Below are positions 1-9,078 of a stretch of DNA of 64,000 nt, one piece after another. A program made the translations under genes and the position numbers. The stretch's first letter is position 1. Each line of letters begins with the position of its first letter. A model generated the notes under the pieces. The model did no database searches, was not told the origin of the DNA, and saw nothing but the letters and a program-made list of their open reading frames with translations. Source of the stretch: Bacteroidota bacterium (GTDB lineage: Bacteria > Bacteroidota > Bacteroidia > Flavobacteriales_D > Sanyastnellaceae); the NCBI GenBank assembly GCA_027622975.1, contig JAQBVN010000010.1:1-64000 (forward strand), in the 5' to 3' direction.

Positions 1-1156
1 AGCCGAACCGTAGATTGTAGTAGTCGCGGTAGACAACCTCGTCGTTGCCGAACAGGAGTCGGCTCCATGCGTTGGATCCATTGGGCGAGGAACTCCACCA
101 GATTCCGCTGCTTCCAGCGTTGCTGAAGCTTCCATTGTTGTCGTAGCGGTAGCCGCCCGGCAAACCTGAAAAACCGCTTGAGTTCGTGCCGTTGCCTCCA
201 TTATTCCAGCCGTAGTCCGTCTTCAATTGAGTGCCTTGGTCCGTGCCACGCCAACCTGTGCTGTTGGCTTCTGACTCACTCATCCCAAGCGCCATCTCCA
301 TCGTCATCCACTCTCCGTCCGTGGGGACGTGCCAGCCGCTCGGGCAGAGACCTCGTGCGTCGTCCACGGCGTACCAGTTGTACAAACGGCCGTATTCGTT
401 CAGAGACTGTGCAGGGTCGCACGCGTCGATGTCAGGTGAGTAATTGTTGCACCCAGCATCCTCCCCAAACACCGCCGTGGCGCCCGACGTGGTGGAAGAC
501 CATTCGCTGTCGCTCAAACCCGCTGAAATCGCGTCGCCGTTCTCGTAGTTCTCACTCCGAAGGTTCTCCGCAAACCAGCACTGGTCGCCGATCAAAACCG
601 TCGCGTAGTCGTAGCCCTGGTAGCTCACAGGGTCGCCGCAGTCGCCGAAGAAAGGCGCGCAGGTGTAACTGAACGTCGTGTCGGCGCCCACCTCGAACAC
701 GAACCACGTATCAATCTGCTCGGCATACACGCTGTCGTACAGGATTGTGATTTGGTCAATGACAATCTCCGTGGGGCCAGGGCCGTTGCAGACCCCGCAT
801 TCGTCGAGGTCGCCCACGCAGGTGTCCACGTCGTCGCAGATGCCGTCGTCGTCGCCGTCACCCTCGCAGCCCCCGCCGCAGATGCCCAGCACGTCGATGT
901 ACCCGCAAGGCTCCGTGGGGTCCGAGGCGTAGTTGCAGGCGCCTGTGTCCACGCACGCGTCCACGCTGTCCCAAACCCCGTCCAAATCCGAGTCCGTGTC
1001 TCCATACAGGCCAAGCAAGTCCAACAAGTCCGCGATTGTTACCGCACCGTCGCCGTTGCCGTCGTAAGGGTTGGGACAGCCTGTTTGGGCGGTTGCAGTT
1101 ATCGTCGCCGTCAGGCACACAGCCGCCGAAAAAAGCAAAGTGAAAAAGTGTTTCAT
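1..1156 (-). CDS. Secreted FISUMP-domain surface protein (3' end cut by window edge)
   Basis: Begins with a clear signal peptide (MKHFFTLLFSAAVCLTATI, cleavage near TATAQ). Then comes a dockerin-like or calcium-binding segment (NGDGAVTIADLLDLLGLYGD) and Asp/Cys-rich repeats of the thrombospondin type 3 kind (DTDSDLDGVWDSVDAC, CEGDGDDDGICDDVDTC). The C-terminal half is a Fibrobacter succinogenes major paralogous (FISUMP) domain. Its hallmarks are CWFAENLRSENYENGD, LYNWYAVDDARGLCPSGWHVP, GGYRYDNNGSF and WWSSSPNGSNAWSRLLF. The frame is still open at base 1, so only the last few residues of the domain (usually ending near SVRC) are missing. FISUMP proteins are exported, often by T9SS, but their binding partner is generally unknown. 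The gene diverges from the metzincin gene; the minus strand upstream carries TATCTTATG, close to a Bacteroidota -7 box. Confidence 0.85.
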   Translation of the reverse strand, partial: MKHFFTLLFSAAVCLTATITATAQTGCPNPYDGNGDGAVTIADLLDLLGLYGDTDSDLDGVWDSVDACVDTGACNYASDPTEPCGYIDVLGICGGGCEGDGDDDGICDDVDTCVGDLDECGVCNGPGPTEIVIDQITILYDSVYAEQIDTWFVFEVGADTTFSYTCAPFFGDCGDPVSYQGYDYATVLIGDQCWFAENLRSENYENGDAISAGLSDSEWSSTTSGATAVFGEDAGCNNYSPDIDACDPAQSLNEYGRLYNWYAVDDARGLCPSGWHVPTDGEWMTMEMALGMSESEANSTGWRGTDQGTQLKTDYGWNNGGNGTNSSGFSGLPGGYRYDNNGSFSNAGSSGIWWSSSPNGSNAWSRLLFGNDEVVYRDYYNLRFG

Positions 1157-1254
1157 GGCCAATCTTGATTTGGGAAACATAAGATACGCATTTTCCGCCT
1201 CTCCTGTGGCCGGGAGGGTCCCAATCCCACCCGCCGCGACGTACCTTGTCGCCC

Positions 1255-3888
1255 ATGAAACGTACTGCAAGCTGGGCGGCCCTCTCCCTCGCCGCCACCC
1301 TGTTGAGCGTGATGCCGACAGAAGGTTTGGCCCAAAAAGGCAAGAAAAAGAAGGGGAAAAAAGGCGACACCGAACAGGTGGACGGCAAGAAGAAAGGCGG
1401 AAAAGACGAACTGAAGAGCGTCGCCGACTTCACCAAGGATTTTCGGACCATGGACGGGCTGTTCACGCTCTATCAGGACACGGTGAAGGGAGACATGTAC
1501 ATGCACGTTCCAGCGGGCGCCATGGACACCGAGTTCATCTACTTCTCGCAAGTTGAAGACGGCGTGGTGGAAAGCGGTTTTTTCCGAGGAAGCTACCGAG
1601 GAAGCGAGGTTGTGACCTTCCACCGTCACTTTGGACAACTCGAGGTGCATGCGGAAAATACCAACTTCCACGTGGATCCTGCGAATGCCTTGATCAAGGC
1701 CGCGGACGCCAACCTCAACACCCCCATCCTTGCGAGCGTCAAAATTGAGGCCGAGGACAGCTCAGGGGTCGTGATTTCTGCAGACGCCTTGTTCTTGAAT
1801 GAGGAATTGCAGATGATCAAACCGCCATCGCGGCCCGGAAGCAAGTCGGCGCTCGGCAAACTCAGCAAATCCAAGAGCAAGGTCGTCGACGTCGCCAACT
1901 ACCCCTCCAACACGGAACTGTCCGTGGATTACGTCTACGACAACAGCAGCCCCACGGTAGGCGGCCCTGAATTCGAAGACGGCCGCTACGTCACCGTGGG
2001 CTACCGCCACGCGTTGTTGCCCATGCCTGAGGAAGGGTTCACGCCGCGTGCGGACGACCCGCGAATCGGGTTCTTCACCACGGAAGTGGACGACTTGACG
2101 GGCGTCAGCGCGGCCCCGTGGCGCGACATGATCCACCGGTGGCGCCTCGAAAAGAAGGACCCTTCGGCCGCCATGTCCGAACCCGTAGTGCCCATCACGT
2201 GGTGGATTGAAAACACGACCCCCGAGGAGTTCCGCCCCATCATCAAGGCGGGCGTGGAGAAGTGGAACCAGGCCTTCGAGCCCCTCGGATTCAAAAACGC
2301 CGTGGTCGTCAAAATCCAGCCCGACGACGCCGATTGGGACGCCGGCGATGTGCGCTACAACGTCCTGCGTTGGACGGCCTCCCCTTCGCCCCCGTTCTCG
2401 GGGTACGGCCCCAGCTTCGTGAACCCACGCACAGGGGAGATTCTCGGCGCGGACATCATGCTCGAGTACGGCGGGATGGTCGGTCGCCTCTGGCGCGCCG
2501 AGGTCTTCTCCAAGGCGGGCATGATTGAAGAGGCCATGGACGAAGAGTACGCGGCGCTCGACGCCGAAATGGTAGGCCGTTCGTCGCGCGAGATCTTGGC
2601 CGAGCAAATGAGTCGCTGCCACGCCGGCACCGTGATGGGCCGCAACAGCTTGCTCGCCGCCGCCGCCATGCGCGCCTACAACTTCACGGACGAAGAGCAC
2701 GCGGAGTTTGTGCGCCAAACCCTCCACCGCCTCGTCTTGCACGAGGTCGGACACACCCTCGGGATGAGCCACAACATGCACGCCAGCACTCTTTTGACGC
2801 CGGACGAGCTGAAGGACGCCGCGAAGGTGGCCGAGAACGGCATGTGCAACTCCGTCATGGAATACCCCGCGATCAACTTCGCCCGCAACAAGACCGAACA
2901 GACTCGCTTCTACGACGACAGCCCCGGGCCCTACGACAAGTGGGTGATCGAGTACGGATACAGCGTGGGACTTGACGATGCAGACGCTGAGGTGGCGCGG
3001 TTGAGCGCAATTTTGGAGCGCTCGACGGATCCGCTGCTGCAGTTTGGCAACGACGCGGACGACATGCGCGGCACCGGCCGCGGCATCAACCCCGACGTGA
3101 ACATCTACGACCTGAGCAGCGATCCGGTGGCGTACGCCGCCGAGCGTTGCGAACTCGTCAACGACCTCCTCCCCACCTTGGTCGAGAACTTCGCCCCCGG
3201 CGTGGACAGCCACCAGGAGGTGCTGCGCGCGTACTACGCCCTGACCGGCGAATACGCGACCCAGCTCCGCATCATGACCCGCCAAATCGCCGGCGTACGC
3301 TACAACCGCGCCACCCCGGCCCAACTCGACGGGGCCGCCCCCTACACGCCCGTGTCGGAGGCCGACCAAAAGGCCGCGATGAAGGCCCTGGCCACCTATG
3401 CCTTTGCGCCGGATGCGTTTGAGGCGCAGGCCGACGTGTTGGCCTACCTGCAGGCGCAGCGTCGCGGGTTTGGGTTCTTTGGTGGCGGGGAGGACCCCAA
3501 GGTCCATGCCCGTGTGGCCGGGGCCCAAAGCGCCGCCATGGCCCACCTCGTCCACCCCAACGTGCTGATGCGCGTTCTTGACAGCGGGCTCTACGGCAAC
3601 ACGTACGACCTCGCCGAATACATGGACGACCTGACCGATATGATGTTCAAGGCGGACTTGCGCACCTCGGTGAACACGTACCGCCAAGGGCTGCAGCTCA
3701 TGTACACGGAGATGTTGGTGGATGCGCTCGGTGACAAGTCCAAACTGAATGCCGTGGCGCAAAGCGTCGTGCTCGCCCAGTTGCGTCAAATCGATCGCCA
3801 ACAACGCGACGCGGCGTCTCCTGATGGGATGACAAGGGCCCACCGCGCCCACGTACGTCACCTCATTGAAGTGGCGCTCGATCGTTAA
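1255..3888 (+). CDS. Secreted zinc metalloprotease (DUF5117/DUF4953 metzincin family)
   Basis: Preprotein of 877 residues. The signal peptide is MKRTASWAALSLAATLLSVM, followed by a Lys-rich stretch. The zinc site HEVGHTLGMSH (from about residue 496) fits HExxHxxGxxH of the metzincin clan, with a downstream Met-turn in SVMEYPA. The upstream region resembles the DUF5118/DUF5117 part of large Bacteroidota zinc-dependent metalloproteases, and the catalytic part matches DUF4953. The likely role is extracellular or periplasmic protein breakdown; the substrate is unknown. An in-frame TTG nine bases upstream is possible, but ATG at 1255 directly opens the signal peptide and was preferred. The gene stands alone and is followed by a hairpin terminator. 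Confidence 0.88.
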   Translation: MKRTASWAALSLAATLLSVMPTEGLAQKGKKKKGKKGDTEQVDGKKKGGKDELKSVADFTKDFRTMDGLFTLYQDTVKGDMYMHVPAGAMDTEFIYFSQVEDGVVESGFFRGSYRGSEVVTFHRHFGQLEVHAENTNFHVDPANALIKAADANLNTPILASVKIEAEDSSGVVISADALFLNEELQMIKPPSRPGSKSALGKLSKSKSKVVDVANYPSNTELSVDYVYDNSSPTVGGPEFEDGRYVTVGYRHALLPMPEEGFTPRADDPRIGFFTTEVDDLTGVSAAPWRDMIHRWRLEKKDPSAAMSEPVVPITWWIENTTPEEFRPIIKAGVEKWNQAFEPLGFKNAVVVKIQPDDADWDAGDVRYNVLRWTASPSPPFSGYGPSFVNPRTGEILGADIMLEYGGMVGRLWRAEVFSKAGMIEEAMDEEYAALDAEMVGRSSREILAEQMSRCHAGTVMGRNSLLAAAAMRAYNFTDEEHAEFVRQTLHRLVLHEVGHTLGMSHNMHASTLLTPDELKDAAKVAENGMCNSVMEYPAINFARNKTEQTRFYDDSPGPYDKWVIEYGYSVGLDDADAEVARLSAILERSTDPLLQFGNDADDMRGTGRGINPDVNIYDLSSDPVAYAAERCELVNDLLPTLVENFAPGVDSHQEVLRAYYALTGEYATQLRIMTRQIAGVRYNRATPAQLDGAAPYTPVSEADQKAAMKALATYAFAPDAFEAQADVLAYLQAQRRGFGFFGGGEDPKVHARVAGAQSAAMAHLVHPNVLMRVLDSGLYGNTYDLAEYMDDLTDMMFKADLRTSVNTYRQGLQLMYTEMLVDALGDKSKLNAVAQSVVLAQLRQIDRQQRDAASPDGMTRAHRAHVRHLIEVALDR

Positions 3889-3961
3889 GAAACGATGAAA
3901 TCGCGGAAGGCCAACACCCCTTCATCCGCGACTCATCCACAGAATGTGAATAAGACAAGAC

Positions 3962-3988
3962 AGCGGGGCTTCGGCGCCGCTTTGTTTT
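3962..3988 (+). terminator. Intrinsic terminator after the metzincin gene
   Basis: AGCGGGGC and GCGCCGCT pair with one G-G mismatch around a TTCG tetraloop and are followed by TTTGTTTTG. It lies 73 bases after the protease stop codon. Confidence 0.6.
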
Positions 3989-4016
3989 GCCCTGAGGCCT
4001 TGCTAGCTTGGGGGAC

Positions 4017-4481
4017 ATGGACGAAGCATGCAGACGATTCAGGGTCATGGGCGGCAAGATGCAGCACGACGTATGCGATTACATCACTGCCATGACAAGC
4101 GAATCCGATGTTCAAGTCCATGTGGGGTGCGACTCACAGAACCACAAAACACACACGGTGTATGTCACCACAGTCGTGTTTCGATTTCCCAACAATGGGG
4201 CGCATGTCATCTACCGTCGCGAGAGGGTGCCCAAGATTGCTGACATGTGGACCAAACTTTGGGGAGAAACTGAGCGATCGGTGGCCTTGGCGTCCTTGAT
4301 TCTCGAGGAGTGCCATCTTCGGGTGCATCAAATCGATTTGGACTTCAACAGCGATGCCCAACACGCCAGCCACAAACTCGTCAGCGCCAGTGCAGGCTAC
4401 ATCACGTCCTTGGGTTTTCATTCCAAAGTGAAGCCCGAATTGCTCATGGCAGCATGGGCTGCCAATGTCCTGTGTCAGTGA
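4017..4481 (+). CDS. Ribonuclease H-like DUF458 (YkuK-type) protein
   Basis: A 154-residue soluble protein. The segment VQVHVGCDSQNHKTHTVYVT matches the first strands of the DUF458/RNase_H_like family (Bacillus YkuK), including the acidic residue and following Ser-Gln. Later family features are LWGETERSVALA, an HQIDLDFNSD strand with acidic residues, and GFHSKVKPELLMAAWAANVLC at the end. The acidic positions are compatible with a metal-dependent nuclease fold, but no activity is established for this family. The start is ATG at 4017; a TTG at 4008 is also in frame. It converges with the SRPBCC gene only 4 bases away. Confidence 0.78.
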   Translation: MDEACRRFRVMGGKMQHDVCDYITAMTSESDVQVHVGCDSQNHKTHTVYVTTVVFRFPNNGAHVIYRRERVPKIADMWTKLWGETERSVALASLILEECHLRVHQIDLDFNSDAQHASHKLVSASAGYITSLGFHSKVKPELLMAAWAANVLCQ

Positions 4482-4485
4482 TTTT

Positions 4486-4959
4486 TCACTCTGAAATGGT
4501 CAAGTTCACGCCACCGAAGCGTTTCAACAAAACGTCCGTTCGATGGGAGAAAATGGCCCGAACCTTGTCATGCACGAGCCAACCGGTCAACAGGTCACCC
4601 ATCCATCCGCCGCGTAGTTTGTAGTGCAGAATATCGTCCATTTGGACTCCCCCTTCCACGGGCTTGAAATGATGCTGGTGATGCCACATGGCATAGGGCC
4701 CAAAGCGCTGTTCATCCACGAAATACTTGCCCTGTTCACAATGGGTAATTTCAGTGACCCAGTGCATGGGCACATGAAAAAGCGGCCGAACGCGGTACTG
4801 AATGATTTGACCTGCATAGGTTCTTTTTTCATTCCGCGTGAGTATCTCAAACTTCATGTCCGCGGGTGTGATCTCATCCAGGTTGTCTGGCACGCTGAAA
4901 AATGCCCACGCTTCTTCGAGCGTCATGGAAAGGATCATGGAGGTGCGCAACTCATGCAT
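4486..4959 (-). CDS. SRPBCC-family ligand-binding protein
   Basis: A 157-residue cytoplasmic protein with the layout of bacterial SRPBCC (START/Bet v1-like) domains. It opens with TSMILSMTLEEAWAFFSVPDNLDEITP, which is the usual first strand and 'dpenLprltPp' helix. It continues with YRVRPLFHVPMHWVTEI and YFVDEQRFGPYAMWHHQHHF, and ends in a long C-terminal helix. The fold normally binds a hydrophobic ligand; many Bacteroidota carry one copy annotated only as SRPBCC, and the ligand is unknown. It lies downstream of the histidine kinase on the same strand, but a terminator separates them, so it probably has its own promoter. Confidence 0.75.
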   Translation of the reverse strand: MHELRTSMILSMTLEEAWAFFSVPDNLDEITPADMKFEILTRNEKRTYAGQIIQYRVRPLFHVPMHWVTEITHCEQGKYFVDEQRFGPYAMWHHQHHFKPVEGGVQMDDILHYKLRGGWMGDLLTGWLVHDKVRAIFSHRTDVLLKRFGGVNLTISE

Positions 4960-4997
4960 GTGGGCTTAACCTGTCCACCCTGAGATAGGTTCAAAGC

Positions 4998-5031
4998 AAA
5001 AAAATGGAGCACCCGCCGTTGCCGGTGCTCC
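4998..5031 (-). terminator. Intrinsic terminator after the hybrid histidine kinase
   Basis: On the minus strand GGAGCACC and GGTGCTCC form a perfect 8-bp stem around a 10-base loop, followed by seven T. It sits about 95 bases after the kinase stop codon. Confidence 0.85.
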
Positions 5032-5123
5032 ACTACGATTCACAACGAGGTCCTCCATGATTCAGATAGACCTTCACTTCTAAATTACAAGATGAACTTT
5101 CAATATCCAATATTAATCGACAT

Positions 5124-6752
5124 TTATTTATTATTCCTCGATGAAATAGCCTCAAGAAGTGCAGTCGGCGTGAATGGTTTGGCCACAAAACCCGTGCATC
5201 CAGACACCAAGGCGCGATGCCTGGTGCCCTCGTCGGCATAAGCCGTCACCATGTACACTGGCACACCGTGGAGGTTTGACCCTTCGGCAGCCCGAATTTG
5301 AGCCAATGCCTCCAGGCCATCCATCACAGGCATTTGAATGTCGAGCAAAACCACATCGAAGGTCTGATCTCTGCACGCACGCACGGCCTCTTGTCCATTG
5401 CTGACCAGCGTCAGATCGACCTTCCATTGATTCATCAACGCCTTGGCATACATGACGTTCAATTCGTTGTCTTCTGCCATAAGAACACGCGTTCCGGTGC
5501 CATCCCAGGACGGAACCGACAGGTCCTGGCCTTGGGCGACTTCCTTGGCGGGACCGCTCCAAGTTGAGGCTGGCAATTCCAATAGAAATGTGGATCCAAC
5601 CTCAGATGGCATGAGCAACAAGCTTCCACCCATCAATTCTGCAAGCTCCCTTGCTATGGACAAGCCAAGTCCAGAACTTCCCATGTTGGCAGAATCCAAT
5701 TCTCCCGAGGAACCAAACGGCGTGAACACAAGTTCCCTGTGCGACTCCGCAATTCCCGGTCCTGTGTCACTGACTTCCGCGTAGATCCAATCGGGCCGAG
5801 AAGGCTCCTCCCAAATGTCGAGCACGACGTCACCTTTCGACGTGTATTTGATGGCGTTTCCCAACAAATTGGTCAAAATTTGAAGCCATTTGTCTGTGTC
5901 AATTCGGCGTTTTTTGTTGACCAAACGGCAGCCGCATTGAAGCGTTAACCCTTTTTGATCTGCCAACAGATGATGCATTTGGGCGAGCCCGGAGGTGACC
6001 TCCACCACATCCACGCATTGCAGAGACACGGTTTGCCTGCCCTCCTCGAGTTTGGTCAACGTGAGGATGTCATCCACAGCCGTTCGAAGCATGTCTGCAG
6101 CCCTTTGCGCGCCCTGCCACAAAGACAACTCCTCCTGAGACCAACCGCGCGAATCCAACAAGTGAAACAGGCCGGTGATGGCATTGATGGGTGTCCGCAA
6201 TTCATGACTCATTTTCATCAGCAACTTGCGCTCCCGCTGTCTCGCCAAAGCTTCTTGATGGGCAGATCTTTGCATCTCGAGCTCCAGCTCTTTGCGCTCC
6301 GTGATGTCAAAGTGAATTCCCACGGATCCAACCACCTCACCCTTGACATTTCGGATGGGAGCGCCGGTGATTAACATCCAAATGCGATGACCCAAACGAT
6401 GCCGAATGGGAATCTCGTACGAAGAGGACTCACCTCCCTGTCTTCTTTCGATGACATCATCCATGATTCGGCGTCCCTCTTCATCCAGCATCAGTTCTCC
6501 TGAACGACCAAGGAGGTCCCTTCGGGTGTAGCCCGTCATGGCCAAAAACCGGTCATGAACCTTGGTGACGTTTCCTTCCTCATCCACCTCCATGTACCCA
6601 AAATCCAAATCCTCCAAAATGTTTCGGTATTTGAATTCGCTCGCATGCAACGCTTGAAAACTCGACCACAATGCGGGATGTTCCTTCAAGTTTTCCTCCA
6701 TCCAACCCAAGAGTCGTGGAGAATCTATGCCCTGCGGGTCAGGAGATTCCAT
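5124..6752 (-). CDS. Soluble PAS hybrid sensor histidine kinase / response regulator
   Basis: 542 residues from the ATG at 6752. An in-frame ATG at 6800 would add 16 residues but leave only 14 bases to the divergent gene. Domain order: PAS with PAC (about 43-154, with WMLITGAPIRNVKGEVVGSVG), a short coiled coil, HisKA with MSHELRTPINAI (phospho-His near 183), HATPase with DTGPGI and GLGLSIARELAELMGG, and a C-terminal receiver with the acidic pocket AEDNELN, phospho-Asp in LLDIQMPVMDG (near 471) and Lys in AKPF. No membrane segment or signal peptide is present, so it probably senses a cytoplasmic cue through PAS. All catalytic residues look intact. No separate output regulator is encoded beside it. 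Confidence 0.92.
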   Translation of the reverse strand: MESPDPQGIDSPRLLGWMEENLKEHPALWSSFQALHASEFKYRNILEDLDFGYMEVDEEGNVTKVHDRFLAMTGYTRRDLLGRSGELMLDEEGRRIMDDVIERRQGGESSSYEIPIRHRLGHRIWMLITGAPIRNVKGEVVGSVGIHFDITERKELELEMQRSAHQEALARQRERKLLMKMSHELRTPINAITGLFHLLDSRGWSQEELSLWQGAQRAADMLRTAVDDILTLTKLEEGRQTVSLQCVDVVEVTSGLAQMHHLLADQKGLTLQCGCRLVNKKRRIDTDKWLQILTNLLGNAIKYTSKGDVVLDIWEEPSRPDWIYAEVSDTGPGIAESHRELVFTPFGSSGELDSANMGSSGLGLSIARELAELMGGSLLLMPSEVGSTFLLELPASTWSGPAKEVAQGQDLSVPSWDGTGTRVLMAEDNELNVMYAKALMNQWKVDLTLVSNGQEAVRACRDQTFDVVLLDIQMPVMDGLEALAQIRAAEGSNLHGVPVYMVTAYADEGTRHRALVSGCTGFVAKPFTPTALLEAISSRNNK

Positions 6753-6814
6753 GACTTGCAAAATACCTTTGAATTGCACATGCAGGCAACTGCCCAGCAT
6801 GGAAATTTTGGCTG

Positions 6815-7642
6815 ATGCTTCAAATGACTTCAGGGGTCAATGTCCGCTCCGTTCAGTGGATCATGATGTGGGTCTCCTCGTGCGGCCTTGGCGCATGGAT
6901 TGTTCCGGCGCTTGGCCAAACCACTTCGTGGGTTCCCTCGGAATGTCCTGGTGCTGCCTTGGAATTCAAGGCAGACATCCGCATGCCCGATGAGTGGGAG
7001 GATCGCTGGGAACAGGCCTGGCCGGATATTTCGGAATCCATGCAAGCGTGGCGAGCCAACAATTTCGCCAGCTTGCAGGGCCTGTGGCGTTTCGCATCCC
7101 CTTGCATTGCCGATTGGACAGAGCGAGCCACGGCCCTCGGCCTTCCTCCGTCGGCAGGATGGCTCCCCCTGTGGATGTCCCTCCCGGAATCGACGACCTC
7201 CCCATGCGAATGCGGGGTTCCCGAAGTTTTTTGGTCTGAACTTTCACAAAGGAAAGATGACCCTGTTGGTGCACTCGAATGGCTTCAAGGAACGTCCGCA
7301 GGCTCATACTCAGGAACGTCCGCAGGCTCATACTCAGGAACGTCCGCAGGCACATACTCAGGAACGTCCGCAGGAACGTCCGAAGACTCATACTCAAGAA
7401 CGTCCGCAGGAACGTCCGCAGGCTCATCCAAGTCGGAAGATTCATGGGGAGCAAGCGTGCGCACCGGCATTCGTTTGATGGAGAACTTGAACATGCCCAT
7501 GGTGCACCTCACTCGCCCGGGAGATACGGTGTACAAGCTGGGTCGTCAATACAAAGTTTCCCCGACATGCATTTCGCAAGCCAATGGGGTTTGGAATGAA
7601 TTGCGGCCGGGCATCCCTCTTCTCATCCCTTTTGCAGAGTGA
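6815..7642 (+). CDS. Exported LysM-domain protein with Ser/Thr/Gly repeat linker
   Basis: 275 residues. An N-terminal signal sequence (hydrophobic WIMMWVSSCGLGAWIVPALG) is followed by a Trp-rich domain of about 115 residues, a low-complexity linker made of GTSAGSYS units, and a C-terminal LysM motif (VHLTRPGDTVYKLGRQYKVS to PGIPLLIP). LysM binds N-acetylglucosamine-containing glycans, chiefly peptidoglycan. The Trp-rich part contains LPPSAGWLPLWMSLPESTTS, which faintly recalls the 'LP..L.yL.l.ES' entry of lytic transglycosylases, but the rest of that fold is not recognisable. Starts at 6815, 6824 and 6863 are all possible. The stop overlaps the next gene as GTGA, indicating translational coupling with the SGNH/MBOAT pair. 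Confidence 0.75.
   Translation: MLQMTSGVNVRSVQWIMMWVSSCGLGAWIVPALGQTTSWVPSECPGAALEFKADIRMPDEWEDRWEQAWPDISESMQAWRANNFASLQGLWRFASPCIADWTERATALGLPPSAGWLPLWMSLPESTTSPCECGVPEVFWSELSQRKDDPVGALEWLQGTSAGSYSGTSAGSYSGTSAGTYSGTSAGTSEDSYSRTSAGTSAGSSKSEDSWGASVRTGIRLMENLNMPMVHLTRPGDTVYKLGRQYKVSPTCISQANGVWNELRPGIPLLIPFAE
7289..7429. repeat. 24-bp in-frame tandem repeat array in the LysM linker
   Basis: The unit, ggaacgtccgcaggctcata plus ctca, occurs twice perfectly. Degenerate copies and 12-bp half-units follow. Each unit encodes GTSAGSYS or a variant, so length changes stay in frame. Confidence 0.95.
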
Positions 7643-9078
7643 TTGAGAAGACAAGTTGGCCCGTGTGGAAATGGTTCCTGCTGTGGTCCTCGGTGCTGCT
7701 GCCATGGATGTTGATTCGAGGCTACGACGCGAGCTGGCCAGCCTCACGTCCTCCCGACCTTCAACCTTTGCAACCCCTTCCCCTGGTCACCATCGCCATT
7801 GATGCGGTGTCCAAGGAAGCTGCCACAGGACTGCAACAGCCCATGCCAGAGGGCCAAACGTCGTCATGGGCCCCTGACTACGACACACTCCATGTGACAT
7901 GGGGTCACCCCTGGCAGTTGGAGGGAAACAGCAAGGCGTGGTTTCGCATGGATGGGTTGTTTCGCAAACTTCTTCAATCCAGCCATGCGGGCGTGGATAT
8001 TTTCCATTGGGGAGACAGCCAAATTGAAGGCGACCGCATCACGGGAACGCTGCGGGCCAGTTTCCAACAATCCTGGGGAGGAACGGGTCCGGGGTGGGTG
8101 TTGCCAGCCATGCCCGCACCCAGTTTTGCCATGAAACCCACCGACGTACGCTCCATCAGGCGGCGCGCAGGTTTCGGGCGCGGCCGAGATCCGTCTGCGT
8201 TGCGCTTGCCATTCTTTGCCGTCAATGACCTCCCAGGTGGAACGCAATGGGAGGTTTCAGCCAATCCCGCAGGGCACGACACCCAGCACGGTTGGACGCA
8301 CACCATGGTTTGGTCTGAATCCCTCCAACCTTGGAACGTCAAAATGTTGGGCCAAATCCTCCAACCCGACGAACCTCGCGAACTCGACGAACCTCGCGAA
8401 CTCGACGAACCTCGCGAACTCGACGCACACGACGAACACGACGCACCTCTTCACCGCATCCCCACATGGATTCACATCGGGGAACATTCCGGTTTGACCC
8501 TGGAGAGTCCAACCGATCACTCCACACTGTTGGGGGTGAACCTGACGTCTGCTTCAGGCGTTCACATCCACAATGTTCCATTGCGGGGGAGCTCCGGAAC
8601 GCTGTTTGACGATGTTCCGGAGGAGGATTGGTCCATCCTCAGGATGCTCCATAACGTGGGGCTGGTCATTCTGCAATTTGGGGGCAACGCTGTGCCTTCA
8701 TTGGAGGGTGAGCAAGCCGCTCAGCGCTATGCCAGGGCCATCGAGACCAACATTCGACACATTCAAGATCAATTGCCAGGCATTCCCATTGTGTTCATTG
8801 GCCCTTCAGACATGGGAGCCTCCCCTTCAGATTTCCCAGGGCTTTCCTCGGTGATCAACGCCTTGCGCGAGGCGGTCATTTCAAACGATGCCCTCTTTTG
8901 GGACTTGCAGTCGGTCATGGGTGGACCTGGAAGCATGGCCACTTGGATGAACGCAGGACTGGCCGGACAAGATGGCATTCACTTCACCCCGCGCGGGGCA
9001 CGTGTTGTCGGTGAGAGACTCGATGCGGTGCTTCGCCAGGCAGGGAGAAACCGAGTCACCCGAGATCGCAAGCCATGA
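7639..9078 (+). CDS. Membrane-anchored SGNH/GDSL-type esterase or acetyltransferase
   Basis: 479 residues with one N-terminal membrane segment (WKWFLLWSSVLLPWMLI) and a large exported domain. SGNH blocks: the nucleophile Ser in HWGDSQIEGDR (block I), an LQFGGNA Asn block, and the Asp/His pair in DGIHFTPRGARVV (block V). It is encoded directly upstream of an MBOAT acyltransferase with a 4-nt overlap, and the start codon GTG overlaps the LysM stop. Such MBOAT/SGNH pairs move acetyl groups across the membrane onto glycans (PatA/PatB for peptidoglycan, AlgI/AlgX-J for alginate). The LysM partner makes peptidoglycan an attractive, unproven acceptor. An acidic linker contains a triple ELDEPR repeat. 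Confidence 0.82.
   Translation: MIEKTSWPVWKWFLLWSSVLLPWMLIRGYDASWPASRPPDLQPLQPLPLVTIAIDAVSKEAATGLQQPMPEGQTSSWAPDYDTLHVTWGHPWQLEGNSKAWFRMDGLFRKLLQSSHAGVDIFHWGDSQIEGDRITGTLRASFQQSWGGTGPGWVLPAMPAPSFAMKPTDVRSIRRRAGFGRGRDPSALRLPFFAVNDLPGGTQWEVSANPAGHDTQHGWTHTMVWSESLQPWNVKMLGQILQPDEPRELDEPRELDEPRELDAHDEHDAPLHRIPTWIHIGEHSGLTLESPTDHSTLLGVNLTSASGVHIHNVPLRGSSGTLFDDVPEEDWSILRMLHNVGLVILQFGGNAVPSLEGEQAAQRYARAIETNIRHIQDQLPGIPIVFIGPSDMGASPSDFPGLSSVINALREAVISNDALFWDLQSVMGGPGSMATWMNAGLAGQDGIHFTPRGARVVGERLDAVLRQAGRNRVTRDRKP
8368..8421. repeat. 18-bp tandem repeat inside the SGNH gene
   Basis: Three perfect copies of gacgaacctcgcgaactc encode DEPREL three times. A degenerate Asp/His-rich tail (gacgcacacgacgaacac) follows. 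Confidence 0.95.

Noticed and set aside
1762-3861. Long open frame antisense to the metzincin gene
   Set aside because: His/Val/Gly/Arg-rich shadow produced by the high-GC third positions; no domain.
7289-8421. CRISPR-like repeat array
   Set aside because: Repeats are directly contiguous, have no spacers, stay in frame in coding genes, and no cas genes are present.
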